Below, in pieces: positions 1 to 11,394 of a stretch of 64,000 bases of DNA. The translations under genes were made by a program, and so were the position numbers. This DNA is from Norana najaformis (lineage: Eukaryota > Annelida > Clitellata > Crassiclitellata > Hormogastridae), in contig OZ029914.1 in NCBI GenBank assembly GCA_964023275.1, positions 51,662,530-51,726,529 of the forward strand, written 5' to 3'. A model generated the notes under the pieces. It was not told the origin of the DNA. It ran no database searches and saw nothing but the letters and a program-made list of their open reading frames with translations. Every line of letters starts with the position of its first letter. Position 1 is the first letter of the stretch.

Positions 1-216
1 AAGTTTATACGTTGAATACACCCACTAGAACTCCAATTGTGGTCAACACTACATCGACCTTATATGTTTACGACTCTACATCGACCATCACCATTAATGA
101 CACCGCTCCTACTACTTATGATTGTAAATTGACGTTTTCTGCACCACCACCAAGTGACCTCGTTAAATACCCTTATTTAGCACGGAATGCGCCTGACTTC
201 AGTGTATCCTTTACAG
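1..216 (+). CDS. Receptor A exon: 3' two-thirds of Ig-like domain 2
   Basis: Frame starts at base 3 (VYTLNTP...). The F-strand Tyr-x-Cys (TYDC) and the terminal NAPDF motif shared with B and D are visible. The exon ends with TTT ACA G before GTGAGT (phase 1). It is clearly closer to the D Ig2 exon than to that of B. Confidence 0.85.
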
Positions 217-3200
217 GTGAGTGTGATTCAATAGGTGCTAAGTAATGTCGCCTTTCAGACGCTGATTAAGAAAATTATTTAATCTTATGGCATTTCTCTA
301 TGACTCGTAATTCGCTGCCATTTCTCCAGTATGCATATTAGCTCTTTTCACATTGAAGTCACGGCCCAAAACCTGTCTTTTAAATTTCATGTAACGTTGG
401 TTGTGAACTGAGCTCTTGTCCAGCGCCTTTTCTGCGTCGACCATGCTGTAGCGTAATATAAATCATCTTCTTATTGTTATTAGTATCATTCTGCTACTCT
501 GCAATAAATCGACATTTTACCAGTACTTCCTTTGGAAATGTTAAACATATCAACTACACGTCAACACTAATTAAAGAAATTCGATAATGGGCCAAATCTC
601 GAGTTAACTAGAGAGAAAAGGATCGAGTGAGAAGAATCTCAATGACAAAAATTATGTACACAATGCGATAAAAAATTACTAGTACAGGTATTTGCTGCCA
701 AGCATAAGTCGCTTATTGTATAATTTAATGAAGAAGAGTTTATTTGAACCTATTTTCATCTGGGTCAATGAACCCTTATTCGCATGGGCAACAGGGCAAA
801 TATTTGGTCATAGCAGTGACAACAGTCATGGTTAGGTCATCTGACAGCATATTAAATTTGTCCCGGTAATAGCTTAGCACTGCAGCAAACCCTGGGTAAC
901 TGAGCCCCAGCCTCAGTATCAATCAGAATGTGTGGTCAAAATTAATACCAGGAATGTCTTCCTTTTCGCTCAAAAAAAGAATAGACGAAAGGCCATTTAT
1001 TCTATTGTACAAATAAATACCTTACAGTTTCAACTGTTCGTGTAATTTTAACTTATATAGAATTTTAAATTTCACACAGCTGCAAGAATTTTGTTTTTAA
1101 TGATTTATTTAGTTTGTGAAAGCCCAACAACTACAGCGCGATCAACTACAACTCCTAAACCACCAACTACAACTACTAAGCCACCAACTACAACTACCAA
1201 ACCACCAACTACGACTACCAGACCACCAACTACAACTACTAAACCACCAACTACAACTGAGAAGATGACAACGATTACAAGTAAAGTAGCCATTTCCACT
1301 GAACTTTCTTCGACGGTGACTCGACTTTCGTCAACTTCGGCTGAGCTGAGCCCATCAACAACAAGTGAGTTACAGAATTACAATTAAGCTGATGCTATCT
1401 TCTAAATATGTACGTGCCTGCATACGTTAATAGTATTTACCTAAATACATACATACAATCATTTATGCGTAGATACATACAAAAATACCTACATATATAC
1501 CTTCACGCATTCACTTCGACACTGTTAAGAGTCTGTGTAACACATTTAACGCCTAAGTTCATTTGGCGGAAGATTATATTGAGAAAATTTTGAACGAAAT
1601 AAATACTTCAAGCATTGAATTCATTATTCTTGGTATTTCTATTTACTCCCAGCGATGAATTACTACTTTAACAATATTATTTTTGAAGCAGGATTTATTA
1701 GACACATATACATTAGGGACATTAGCCACTTACATACATTAGGGACATTAGCCACTTACATACATAAGGCACATTAGCCATTTATTAACACGAGGGCTAC
1801 TAGCCACCTATTTACATAAGTCACTTACGAACACTTTGCCATGGCATTAACTGCAGGAAAGGCTCCACCATTTTTATTACTATTTTTTAACCGGAGTATA
1901 CATGATCTCTCAGGTTTTAAAATACTCTCCGGAGAATTAAAAACTTCTGGGACGGCTAGAAGTCGTCAAAATCTCGCGTAACAAAAGTACTGTGGAAGGC
2001 AATAACGTTAAACCGTTGAATTGTGATAGCCATGCTCTGGAAAAGATAACTGGTTTTTCTTGTGTCACCGGCTATTAATATTATTATTATTATTACTATT
2101 ATTACTACTACTACTACCACTACTACTACTAGGCCTACCTCTACTACTATTTAAAAATTTAATACTATTTAATATTCCTGCATTTATTAAGCGCCACTAT
2201 CCATTGCTAAGTATCAGTAGATGGCGCTGAGCATTTGTGAGTGCAGGGCTTGCTCAAGGTCTTCACAAAGTAGTTGTCTCAGAGGATCTCAAATCCGTAC
2301 TCTCCGCGTAACAAGCCGAGCGCTCTAGCCAGTCGGCTACAGTTCTCCACACATCCAGCACCAACAGATCGAGTCCCGATTCATAACCGAAAAAGACGGC
2401 CGTATTCCGACCTGATTCGATCCGATCAGATTGAAAAATCTCATCGGATTAGTTTTCTATTGTTGTCAGTCGGCCTACTGGGGAATATTTCTCCAGTGTG
2501 AACATTGCAGTCTGCACGGATCCGATCGGGTTGATGTTCGATACCAAGTCCGAAGTTATGCTCCAGTTTGAAGCGAAGCTTGACACTTACCTGAGCTAAT
2601 GACGTCTGATTTATAAAACAATTTATTAGTTATATGTAGGTAATTATGATATAATTATGACTATAATAATAATTAATATTATTTTATAATAATTATATTA
2701 TTATGTGTTATATATACATGTATAATCATATATAACGTGTATATGGTTGTTCAGGTCAGGTTGTGAGGTCACTTGATTATGGCTTCGCTCAGAGATGCCT
2801 ACGTGCATCGGGGTCAATGGGTTTCAGTCGGAGTTAATCCCTCGACTGAATGTCGTACACCAACCCCATCCGGTCAGACTGGACAAAATTTGATCGAATC
2901 ATGCCGGTGTACAACCAGCTACATCACTCGACCAAACCCTTAGACTATATTGTCACATGACTGGAGCTTAATCAGAATCGTAATTCCGCATTTCTACGGC
3001 GCTCAACGAAAACCACGTCACGGGGACCAGCTTATTCAGAATGCGACGTCCGTATGATGTCTGCATTGTCTTTCTCACCAACAGCACCGGAAAGTCGAAT
3101 TATCCAATTAATGTTTTGTATATACATCAGTGTCCGTGTTTTAACATCTTAGTTTAGACTTCAAAATTTAACACAGCTGTATGAAATCTGCTCTGATTGA

Positions 3201-6200
3201 TTTATATAGTTTCTGGTAAACCAACAACCACTGCGCAACCAACGACAATAAGTCAACCATTAACAACTATTAAAGTGCCAACAACTACAACTGTTCCACC
3301 AATAACTACTACTGCGACTACTGTTGCACCATCTATGACGACGAAGCCACCAACAGCGACAGTTCAACAACCAACAGGTAACCTGATTGCTTCAGAACAC
3401 TTGAAAGGCCAAGACATCGGCAACTTGTCCGTTCACATCAAAGTTAGACGGATTAGTTCTAGGTTTAGACTTTACAGATGGCCAACAAAATCTTTATTAT
3501 TCTTAAGACATGTATACGTCAACACTTGACTACATAACAATTCAGTCAACCATAACATGAATACAAATTTACTGCTTCAGTTGTTGCTTAAATGTATCCT
3601 CGGAACGGAATAAACCAAATAATTATGATGACGGTTAGTAACTATTTTGTTCGGTTGAGGAAAGATCTTTTTGACAAAATACACAGCAAATGTTTACGCA
3701 TATAACCCAGTGAAAATAAAAAACAACGCCATACCTGAACAGACTGCAATCAACTCATGGCGCATAAACTTTATTGCGCTGACGATGAACCATTGATTTG
3801 TATATTTTCAGTATCCAAACAAACAACAATTCAGCCTTTAACGACTACAATTCAGCCACCTACTACAACTGCTAAACTATTAACGACATCTAGACTACCT
3901 CCATCAATAACAACTCAGCCTCTAACAACAACTTCAAATACAAGCACTCGAACATCATCTACAACAAATAAAACACCAACAACACCAACTTCAATTACTC
4001 AAAAGCCAAATACCTCCACTCAGAACCCAACTACACTCTCTCAAACACAATCTATAGCCAATCAGACACCAACTTTAACCACCCGAAAGCCTACTACAGC
4101 TATTCAAACAACAGCGGCCACTCAAACACAACCTTCAGCTACTCAACCACCAACTTCAGCAACTCAATTGCCAACTACAGCTACTCAAGCACCAACTACA
4201 ATCTCTCGAATACGTACTTCAGCTACCCTAATTCCAACTATAGCTACTCAATCATCAACAACAGCTACCCTATCACCAACAGCACTCTCTCAAACACCAA
4301 CTTCAGCTACTCAAACACCAAAAACCTCCGCTCGGAACCCAACTACACTCTCTCAAACACAATCTACAGCTCCTCAAACACCAACTTTAACCACCCGAAA
4401 GCCTACTACAGCTATTCAAACAATAGCGGCCATTCAAACACCAACTTTAGCTACTCAAGCACCAACTATAGCCACCCATACACCAGCTACATCCACTCGA
4501 ACACCAATTACAGCTACCCTATCACCAACAGCACCCTCTCAAACACATTCTACAGCTACTCAAACACCAACTTCATCTACTCAAACATCAACCGCAGCCA
4601 CTCGAACATCAACTGCAGCCACTCGAACACCAACTGCGGCCACTCAATCAACAACTTCAGTTACGCGAAGTCCAACTGCAGCCAATCAGTCTATAACAGC
4701 AGCCACTCGAACACAAACTACAGCCACTTCGACACCAACTTCAACTACACAGACACCAACTTCAGCCACTCAAACACCAACTTCAGTTACGCGAATACCA
4801 ACTACAGTTAAATCTCCAGCAGCAGACATTCAAACACCAGCTTCAGCTATTCAAGCATCAACTTCAACTACTCAAACATCAACCGCAGCCACTCAGACAC
4901 CAACTTCAGTTTCTCAAATACCAACGTCAGCTACTAAAACACCAACTTCAGCTACTCAAACACCAACTACAGTCACTCGAACTCCAACTGCGGGCACTTC
5001 GGCACCAACTTCAAGTACTCGAACTCCAACTGCGGGCACTTCGGCATCAACTTCAAGTACTCAGACACCAACTACAGCCACTCAAACACCAACTTCAAGT
5101 ACGGGAAGACCAACTACAGCCATTCACTCTGTAAATGCAGCCACTCGAACACAAACTACAGCCACTTCGTCACAAACTGCTAGTACACAGACACCAACTA
5201 CATCCACTCGAACGCTAACTTCAGTTACGCGAATACCAACTACAGTTAATAAATCTCCAGCAGCAGACACTCAAACACCAACTTCAGTTATTCAAGCTTC
5301 AACTGCAGTCACTCGAACACCAACTACAGCCACGCAAGCACAAACTTCAGCTACTCATCCACCAACTTCAGCTACTCATTTGGCACCTACAGCTACTCAA
5401 GCATCAGTTACAATCTCTCGAATACGAACTTCAGCTTCTCTAACTCCAACTACTGCCCCTCAATCACCAACCACAGCTACCGTATCACCAAAAACACTTT
5501 CTCAAACACCAACTTTAGCTACTCAAACACCGACTACAGCCACTCAAACACCAATTAGAGCTACTCAAACACCAACTACAGCCACTCAAACACCAACTAC
5601 AGCTACTCAAGCACCAACTACAGCAACCCTGTCACCAACAGCAGCCACTCAAATGCAAACTGCTGCCATTCAATTACCATCTACTGCCCCTGAAACACCA
5701 ACTTCAACTACTCAAACATCAACAGCAGCCTTTCAAACACCAACTTTATCTACTCAAACGCCAACTACCTCCACTCGAAACTCAACTGCAGCCTCTCAAA
5801 AACCAACTACAGCTACTCAAACACCAAATACAGCCAGTCGAACACCAACCACAGTTTCTCAAACACCAACTACAGCTACTCAAATAACAACTGCGACTTC
5901 TCGAACATCTACTGCAACTAATGTCATAATAAATTCTACAAATAATCTAGCGACTTCTATGGAACTTTATTCGACAAAGACCCAACTACCATCAACTTCA
6001 GCTGAGATGAACTTAACGTCTACAGGATATACTGCGACACCACGGATGGCATCTCAGACGACAACAAGTGAGTTACATAATAACAATTAAAACTGGTTCT
6101 GTATTATATGCTCAAACCAAAATCCCATTTTCTGACAAATTTACAACACTGGGAGTCACCACTGATGAATCCCTCTTCACGACTTTACACGTATCTTCTA

Positions 6201-9200
6201 TTTGCAGGTCTTGTTTCTACCATATAACAGCATTTCGTCACATCATGGCTTTCTCTGAATTATGACATGATTAAATAGTTGGATGTGCCCTTGAAGGTTC
6301 TCGAATAGACTGTGCCTTTAGCTGCTGCCCACATCGTATTTGGATTCGTCAACCACCAAAGGCCAGACTTGTTTCAAATCACCTGATAAAACTCACCATT
6401 TTACCCTGGCTTTTGTATGACTCCATCTTGGCCCCTTGCGAACATACAGTACACACACGGCTCAGATTCAGATTTACTAACACTGCGGGCGCTATTAGGG
6501 TTGTCCAGAAATGTTTAAAGTTTAATGTTTGAACCCTCCATTATAGTCCAACTGTTAAAAATAAATATTGTGAAAATAAAAGCCAAGCTGAACCGTATGC
6601 CTATTTAGGCGTTGCCCAAAACGATCAAAGATTTCTGGGTATATGATATCATACTGAATGGGTACTGGAAGCGGCTGGAGTAGAGAGGAATCTTTTGAAG
6701 ACAGTAAGGAAAAGGAAATTGATCTATTTTGGCCACATCATGAGGAAGGAGGGAACATGCATCGAGAAGGAGATAATACAAGGCACAATACCGGGAGGAC
6801 GGAAAAGAGGAAGACCGAGAATAAACTGGTTGGGCAACATCAGGGCATGGACTGGGCTAACAATGGAGGAGATGCTCAGGCTGGTGGAGGACAGAGGACA
6901 CTGGAGGAACATTGTGCATGATGCGGCCGAATCTCGGAACGAGGAAGGCTGAGAACGGGGGGGGGGATATCATACTGAATTATTGCAAATAAAGGAGAAT
7001 CAGTACACAAACAAAGCAAGAGTATGTAGTTTAATTTGATTAAGCTATTAGCATTAGATTACTGTAGTAAAGTAGTAAGTCCAACAAACTGCAAGCGCAA
7101 TGATAAATTTGTCAATATTGTAATAAAATATATGTCCTTGGCAGTTTTGATTGTGGTGATAGTTCAGATTGTTATTCCTTATTTGGTTCAAGTCCAGACA
7201 GCAGTCTTCTTTTTCGAGGTAGGAAATTTATGATGACGCTCCTGAACGACTTGCACAAAATACTTTTTTTGCTGTTCAATATTTGTCACAATTGATTAGT
7301 AATAATGGATCTATTTCACTTATCTGTCGGCTATGTCATTAAAAACCTTTGTCATTATCACAATTTGCAGTGAACTCGTTTCATTCCAGCTTTCTGGTGA
7401 GTAATGCAAGAATTAATCCGTTAATTATAAGGTCTTAAAATGGTTCCTGCATCAATGGTAACAAAAGAACCCAATGCGCTGTTAACAGATGTCGAGTCAT
7501 GCCTCAGAAACAGTGCTCCGATTATCCCTGCCGACGTAGATTGTTGACGATTCTTTCATTCTGAGTGAATTCAGTGTCTGGGTTGAAGGGCAACATAAAT
7601 GTGACGTCATTCATGTACCAAAGATGATGATGGTACTTTGTACTATAGACTTGACGAAATTCTTGATTTTGCATTCGATAAGCAACATGTCGAAGGAAAC
7701 GAAGATCACTGTATGGCAAGAGATGACACAAGGAACCTCGAACCATGCTTGGATGTGAATGTAAAATTACAGATGAACAGAAGAAATTACCCTTTTCTTC
7801 AACTAGCTACAGTTTGAACTGGAATAGGAAATTCCCCAATCTTGAATGAATGGATGATTCTTGCCATCCACTGGGCCCGATGAAGGACTGCAGGAGCTGT
7901 GAATGCCTCGAGATGGTGTTCCGCCATGGAAGATGATCATTAGTTCCAGAAGTTCTTTGCAGCCATCTCTAGAATGAAAGAATTTTTCCTTTGGAAAACA
8001 ATAAATCGTTTCTTGAACTCGGCGATGTTGACCAGATCCACTACTCTCTTAAAGATACTTTGTCAATCTAAGTCCAATGATCCCTGTCCATCTTGATGGA
8101 ACAGTCATCCGCTGGAAATCCTATCTATCCCAACCAATCCACAAGAAAAATTTCTAGCTAAACTTAAGACGCAGCTGTTTAGAGCTGTAAGATAGCCACG
8201 TTTCAGTGCTTACAAGAGGTTGTTGACTAGCGCTCTATAAAGCTTCAGATGCATACATGCATATATAACAATGTTCAGAGGTCCAGGATTGTGTTGCTTT
8301 GAAGTTGAGGAATAACGAGAGTCAAATGCAGCGATCACAACACGTGGTTACGTTCATCGACTTGAACTATTGGGCTGATGGTAGATCCCCTGCGTCTTAA
8401 TTGCCTCCACTCTACCAGGTTTGTGCAAGAGACCTGGTAGTGTGGGGGTAAGACGCTTTGCCAAAACGAAGCATCTTATACCGCTCTGTTGTAGATGTTT
8501 GACTCAAACAACCCTAGCTCGCCGTTGCATAACCATTAGCCATATACTTGTTTTATCAGCTGAACCAGTTGAGTCTAAATCGACTGTAATTACTTTGAGC
8601 ATTATGTCAGTAGCCAATTCGTAATGCTTGCTTTGTCGGAGAAACTAAATATGACTCTTTGATTCAGTTTCCAGTCAAGTCGGTCTGTCGCCAACATCAG
8701 CTGAACTGAACTTAGAGTCTACTGCAACAACAAAAACATCGACTCAACCGTTGTCAATATCGACAACATCAGCTCAGTTGACCCCAACGTCGACTGAATC
8801 TACGACAACACCGAGTGAGTTACAGAATAAAAGTTAAAATTGATTCTCTTCTAAATATTTCTTCACATGTAATAATAAGAAGAAGAAAGGGAAAAAGGAG
8901 AAGATTTTTAGGGTCTTAGTGCTGATGAAGTCAAAAAACGCGTGTGGTACATAAGTTATTGTTGGATTCTGTACAGACATTCGCTGGTGCATACAAAACG
9001 CATACATGTGTATACATTCACTCATGCATGCATACATACATACTGTAAGCAATTGACGATAGTATAGCTGAAAAAGTCACAACTGTCGACTTTCACAGAA
9101 TCCAAGCAACGAAATTCAATCTATTGTTGACTGTTGACAAAATGTTCAGAGACCCCGGGTCGCGTTGCATTGACATTGACGATTGACCAGGGACAAATAT

Positions 9201-11394
9201 AGCGATAGCAGAATAGGGTTGCTCTCACCGACTGGCACCTCGGGGCTGATGGCAGAATGCGCCGCGTTTAATACTTATCACGTCGCTCACTCTTTCAGGT
9301 ATCTTGTGCAGGACGTGCATCAACCAAAAGCGAAATGACGAAGATCTGTGTCTCATAGACAGTAGACTTCAAAGACACTGGCTCGCCGTTGCATCATATA
9401 ATCATTATTTTTGCATTTATTAAGCGCCACAATCTAATGACTAGGCATGTTGCGCCCAAGATCAGCAGGCAACATGAAGGCGACTACGATACCCGCCGGA
9501 GGTCCCGTTACGACATCGGATTACATGCTGAGCCCTCCGATGAGCCTCTCTTGGGATGAAGACGTGAACCCCCCGCAGACTCCGACAGCGACAGCGAGGG
9601 ACATGTATTGAGGATAGACAATTTAGCTGTACGAACGTGAATAGACACCCCTATACATTCGACGATCCCAGGGGAAGGGGTCGTATCCGATTGACTTGAA
9701 TAAAAGGAATGCGCTCAGGCGATTGAGGGAGATTAAGATTCGGACAGAGATCGGACAGAACACAGCAGTGAACGCCAGTTAAGAACTCTCTAGATCTAAC
9801 GCTAACTTTCTTTCTATAATTCATATATTCTTTATAAAAAAACCGCTTCGTACTGAGCGAACCCATCACTTCTCGTTCCTGCTAGACTAGAGGGGAATCG
9901 AAAACGTGACAAGGCATCAGTCGATGGGGCTAACCAATTGTGAATGAAGATCTGCTCTCGATCCCTACACAGTAACCGCGACCGGGTGGTTCGAACCCGT
10001 ATTCTCGGGTTATAAGGTCTCTACCCAATCGACCACTCTGCCCCAGAATCCACGATTTACTTGTCTATATCAGCCGTCCCAGTTGATTCTAATCTGACTA
10101 CAATTCGCGCTGAACATTACGCTAGGAGACAATTCAGATAATCCTTAGTTTTCCTCGGTGTAAATAAAATCTGATTCTTTGACTCAGGTCCCAATGAAAT
10201 CGATCTGCTGACGACGAAGATTATACTCGGCACCATCTTAGGAATCCTGATGGCGGCCCTTGCTGTCGTCGGCTGCTCCTGGTGCTGCCTCTACTTCTGT
10301 CCTCCACTTTTACCACTCAGAAGACCTACACTTTTGCCATTCAGAAGACCTATAAGGTAAATTAGCTATGGAGATTTCTAAGACGGCATGATCTTTGTTT
10401 AATATTCGATCACAATATGATCATCAAAGTATCATTATTACTGAGCTACCCCGATGTTTAAAAATATTGCAATTTATATTTTCTACTTTTGAAATATCCA
10501 CCATTCTCAAGACCTACACTTTTACCATTCAGAAGACCTATAAAGTAAATCAGCTATGGAGATTTTTAGGACGCCATGATCTTTCTTTAGTATTCGACCA
10601 CGAAGTGATCATTAAAGTATCATAGTCACATAACTTCTTAAATATTAAAACACTGTGAGATAATGCAATTTATATTTTATATCTTAAAAAATTCACCGTG
10701 AACAGAAACATTTTCGGTTGAACAGAGAAGATGTCGAAAGCACATTTCTCAGTCAAGAGACGCAGTCCTCTTCAATTCCGGTTGTGGGGCCGAATGCTTG
10801 CGATGTGAAATTAGAAATCACGTAAAAGGGTTCGGCACATCAATCGCAGTCATGATAGTAACTCCGTACTTCTGAGGCGCTACTCGAAAACGTGTCTAAA
10901 ATGCTGTGTAGTACAGAGAACTTTGAAACGTTGTATTTTTTTCTAAACTCCAAAGCTGTATTTTCGGCGGAATTTAATTTGAGACTGAATAGACTCATGA
11001 TCGCCTCTTAGATGTTGATATACAAATAAAGAGTAGGCTAATCCTGCTTAAGTTTAAGCATTACGAAGTCGTGGGCGAGCATTGTTCTCAACACTGAAGT
11101 TGGTTTTGTTGTAGGTACTTTGATGGCGAGAATCAAATGTTCCAGAGAAGGGAATGGATTCCTATGGGAAAAGAGATACGTCAGACGGAATACTGGGCTA
11201 TTCCGTTCTACAAGCAATCCTTCACCAGATATCGCAATCCCTGCGAATATCGTCTTCCAAGCAGATATCCAACTCCCTACGAATATCGTCTTCCAAGCAG
11301 ATGTAGATGTGTGCAATCGTGTGTAACACAACCTCCTTCTCAGGAATGCAGATGTGGAAAACAAGCTCGGATTAAGGCCTATTGCGGCCCCTAG
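1..11394 (+). CDS. Receptor A: Ig-like / giant mucin stalk / single-pass TM receptor (5' end outside window)
   Basis: Partial gene. Proposed coding exons are 1-216, 1113-1364, 3210-3377, 3812-6067, 8668-8814, 10188-10356 and 11115-11394. Spliced, they give one open frame of about 1161 codons ending at TAG 11392-11394. The window opens inside Ig-like domain 2. Four Thr/Pro/Ser-rich exons then make a stalk of about 941 residues, followed by a TM segment (core LGTILGILMAALAVV), a juxtamembrane Cys cluster and a Tyr/Arg-rich cytoplasmic tail. Extracellular introns are all phase 1 and the TM-to-tail intron is phase 2, as in B. The signal peptide and Ig1 exons should lie upstream of the window. The likely product is a heavily O-glycosylated surface receptor; the ligand is unknown. 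Stalk length is extreme beside B (104), D (64) and E (56). Exon joins are inferred from splice consensus, phase and paralogues, not from transcripts. Confidence 0.78.
1113..1364 (+). CDS. Receptor A stalk exon 1 (Thr/Pro repeat)
   Basis: Acceptor TTTAG at 1112, donor A|GTGAGT at 1365, length 252, phase 1-1. It opens with V-C-E-S as in the B stalk exon, then repeats of PPTTTTK type. The antisense Val/Gly-rich frame is only its shadow. Confidence 0.82.
1700..1800. repeat. Minisatellite, about 28-base unit
   Basis: Two to four degenerate copies of a unit containing CATTAGGGACATTAGCCACT in tandem inside a receptor A intron. Confidence 0.7.
2270..2360 (-). repeat. tRNA-derived SINE-like repeat
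   Basis: Reverse complement shows a tRNA-like layout with an A-box-like GTAGCCGACTGGCTAGAG and a decayed B box (GGATTTGAGAT). Related heads occur near 9976 and 25419. Decay of the B box and lack of clean stems argue against a functional tRNA. Confidence 0.5.
2966..3065 (-). mobile_element. LINE 3' end fragment
   Basis: Matches the 3' terminal part of the large minus-strand LINE near 16775-16860 (shared TTTCTAC..GCGCTCAACGAAA-type block and AATCGTAAT tail), so it is a 5'-truncated copy. Confidence 0.55.
3210..3377 (+). CDS. Receptor A stalk exon 2
   Basis: Acceptor ATATAG at 3209, donor G|GTAACC at 3378, 168 bases, phase 1-1. It encodes about 56 residues rich in Thr and Pro (SGKPTTTAQPTT...). 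It is a duplicated copy of the stalk module; the upstream intron still carries the shared tract found before other stalk exons. Confidence 0.72.
3812..6067 (+). CDS. Receptor A stalk exon 3: giant mucin-like repeat exon
   Basis: Acceptor TTTTCAG at 3811, donor A|GTGAGT at 6068, 2256 bases, phase 1-1, no internal stop. It encodes about 752 residues made largely of a degenerate 7-residue unit close to ATQTPTT/S, mirrored by a 21-base DNA repeat. Such Thr/Ser/Pro arrays in other proteins are densely O-glycosylated and stiff. The last 40 or so residues (LATSMELYSTKTQLPSTSAE) resemble the end of stalk exon 1, so the expansion is internal to the exon. Confidence 0.82.
3860..5910 (+). repeat. Coding 21-base tandem repeat array
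   Basis: Degenerate 21-base units (GCTACTCAAACACCAACT and variants) run in frame through stalk exon 3 of receptor A. Larger blocks are also duplicated: the stretch near 4010-4190 recurs near 4325-4450, and 4890-5100 resembles 5180-5330. Length polymorphism is expected. Confidence 0.85.
6645..6980 (+). mobile_element. 5'-truncated LINE (endonuclease-RT type) C-terminus with target site duplication
   Basis: A 15-base direct repeat GATATCATACTGAAT at 6645-6659 and 6966-6980 brackets a 306-base insert. Frame 6663-6952 encodes the end of a LINE reverse transcriptase (KRKLIYFGHIMRK, then GGRKRGRPRINW) and finishes with a G run. It lies in a receptor A intron. Confidence 0.8.
8668..8814 (+). CDS. 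Receptor A stalk exon 4 (chimeric with TM exon start)
   Basis: Acceptor GATTCAG at 8667, donor A|GTGAGT at 8815, 147 bases, phase 1-1. The first codons (ISSQVGL) match the start of the TM exon (SSEVGLLAAK in C). The rest is stalk-type sequence ending like other stalk exons. Intron sequence upstream of it (about 8270-8660) matches the intron in front of the TM exon of C, supporting origin by an unequal crossover. Confidence 0.68.
9976..10046 (-). repeat. tRNA-derived SINE-like head
   Basis: The minus strand reads as a tRNA-like sequence with a good B box (GGTTCGAACCA) and an A-box-like AGTGGTCGATTGGGTAGAG. It sits in the intron before the receptor A TM exon, at the position where B has a related repeat (25419-25492), so the insertion probably predates the A/B duplication. 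Confidence 0.55.
10188..10356 (+). CDS. Receptor A transmembrane exon
   Basis: Acceptor GACTCAG at 10187, donor AG|GTAAAT at 10357, 169 bases, phase 1 in and phase 2 out. It encodes a hydrophobic span of about 22 residues, then a Cys-rich juxtamembrane stretch (GCSWCCLYFCPP) that could be palmitoylated. A 12-residue repeat with core PFRRPT follows, encoded by a 24-base tandem duplication also present in B and C. Confidence 0.85.
10506..10625 (+). repeat. Local duplicate of the TM exon 3' end and its donor region
   Basis: The end of the TM exon and following intron (about 10320-10440) recur about 185 bases downstream with small changes, including the AGAAGACCTATAA segment. The copied donor reads AA|GTAAAT. 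It lacks a nearby acceptor and is probably not used. Confidence 0.65.
11115..11394 (+). CDS. Receptor A cytoplasmic tail exon with Cys-rich C-terminal extension
   Basis: Acceptor TTGTAG at 11114, stop TAG 11392-11394. The tail contains TEYWAIPFY (the YxxI element fits a sorting motif; TxYxxI also fits the ITSM consensus) and two copies of an EYRLPSR unit. Where B ends with WRYV and stop, A continues about 30 residues with CRCVQSCV and ECRCGK, which match untranslated sequence downstream of the B stop. Confidence 0.8.

Larger units (their letters stand above)
1365..3209 (+). other. Receptor A intron with repeat debris
   Basis: Holds a short minisatellite (about 1700-1800), a TTA/CTA-type microsatellite (about 2078-2140), a tRNA-derived SINE-like stretch (about 2270-2360, minus) and a minus-strand LINE 3' end fragment (about 2966-3065). 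No further exon is evident. Confidence 0.6.

Noticed and set aside
1105..1299. Minus-strand Val/Gly-rich open frame
   Set aside because: Antisense shadow of the Thr repeat of receptor A stalk exon 1; the similar frame at 40416-40727 is the shadow of the C stalk.
9976..10046. Possible functional tRNA gene (minus strand)
   Set aside because: Good B box but poor acceptor pairing, intronic position and related degenerate copies nearby favour a SINE head.
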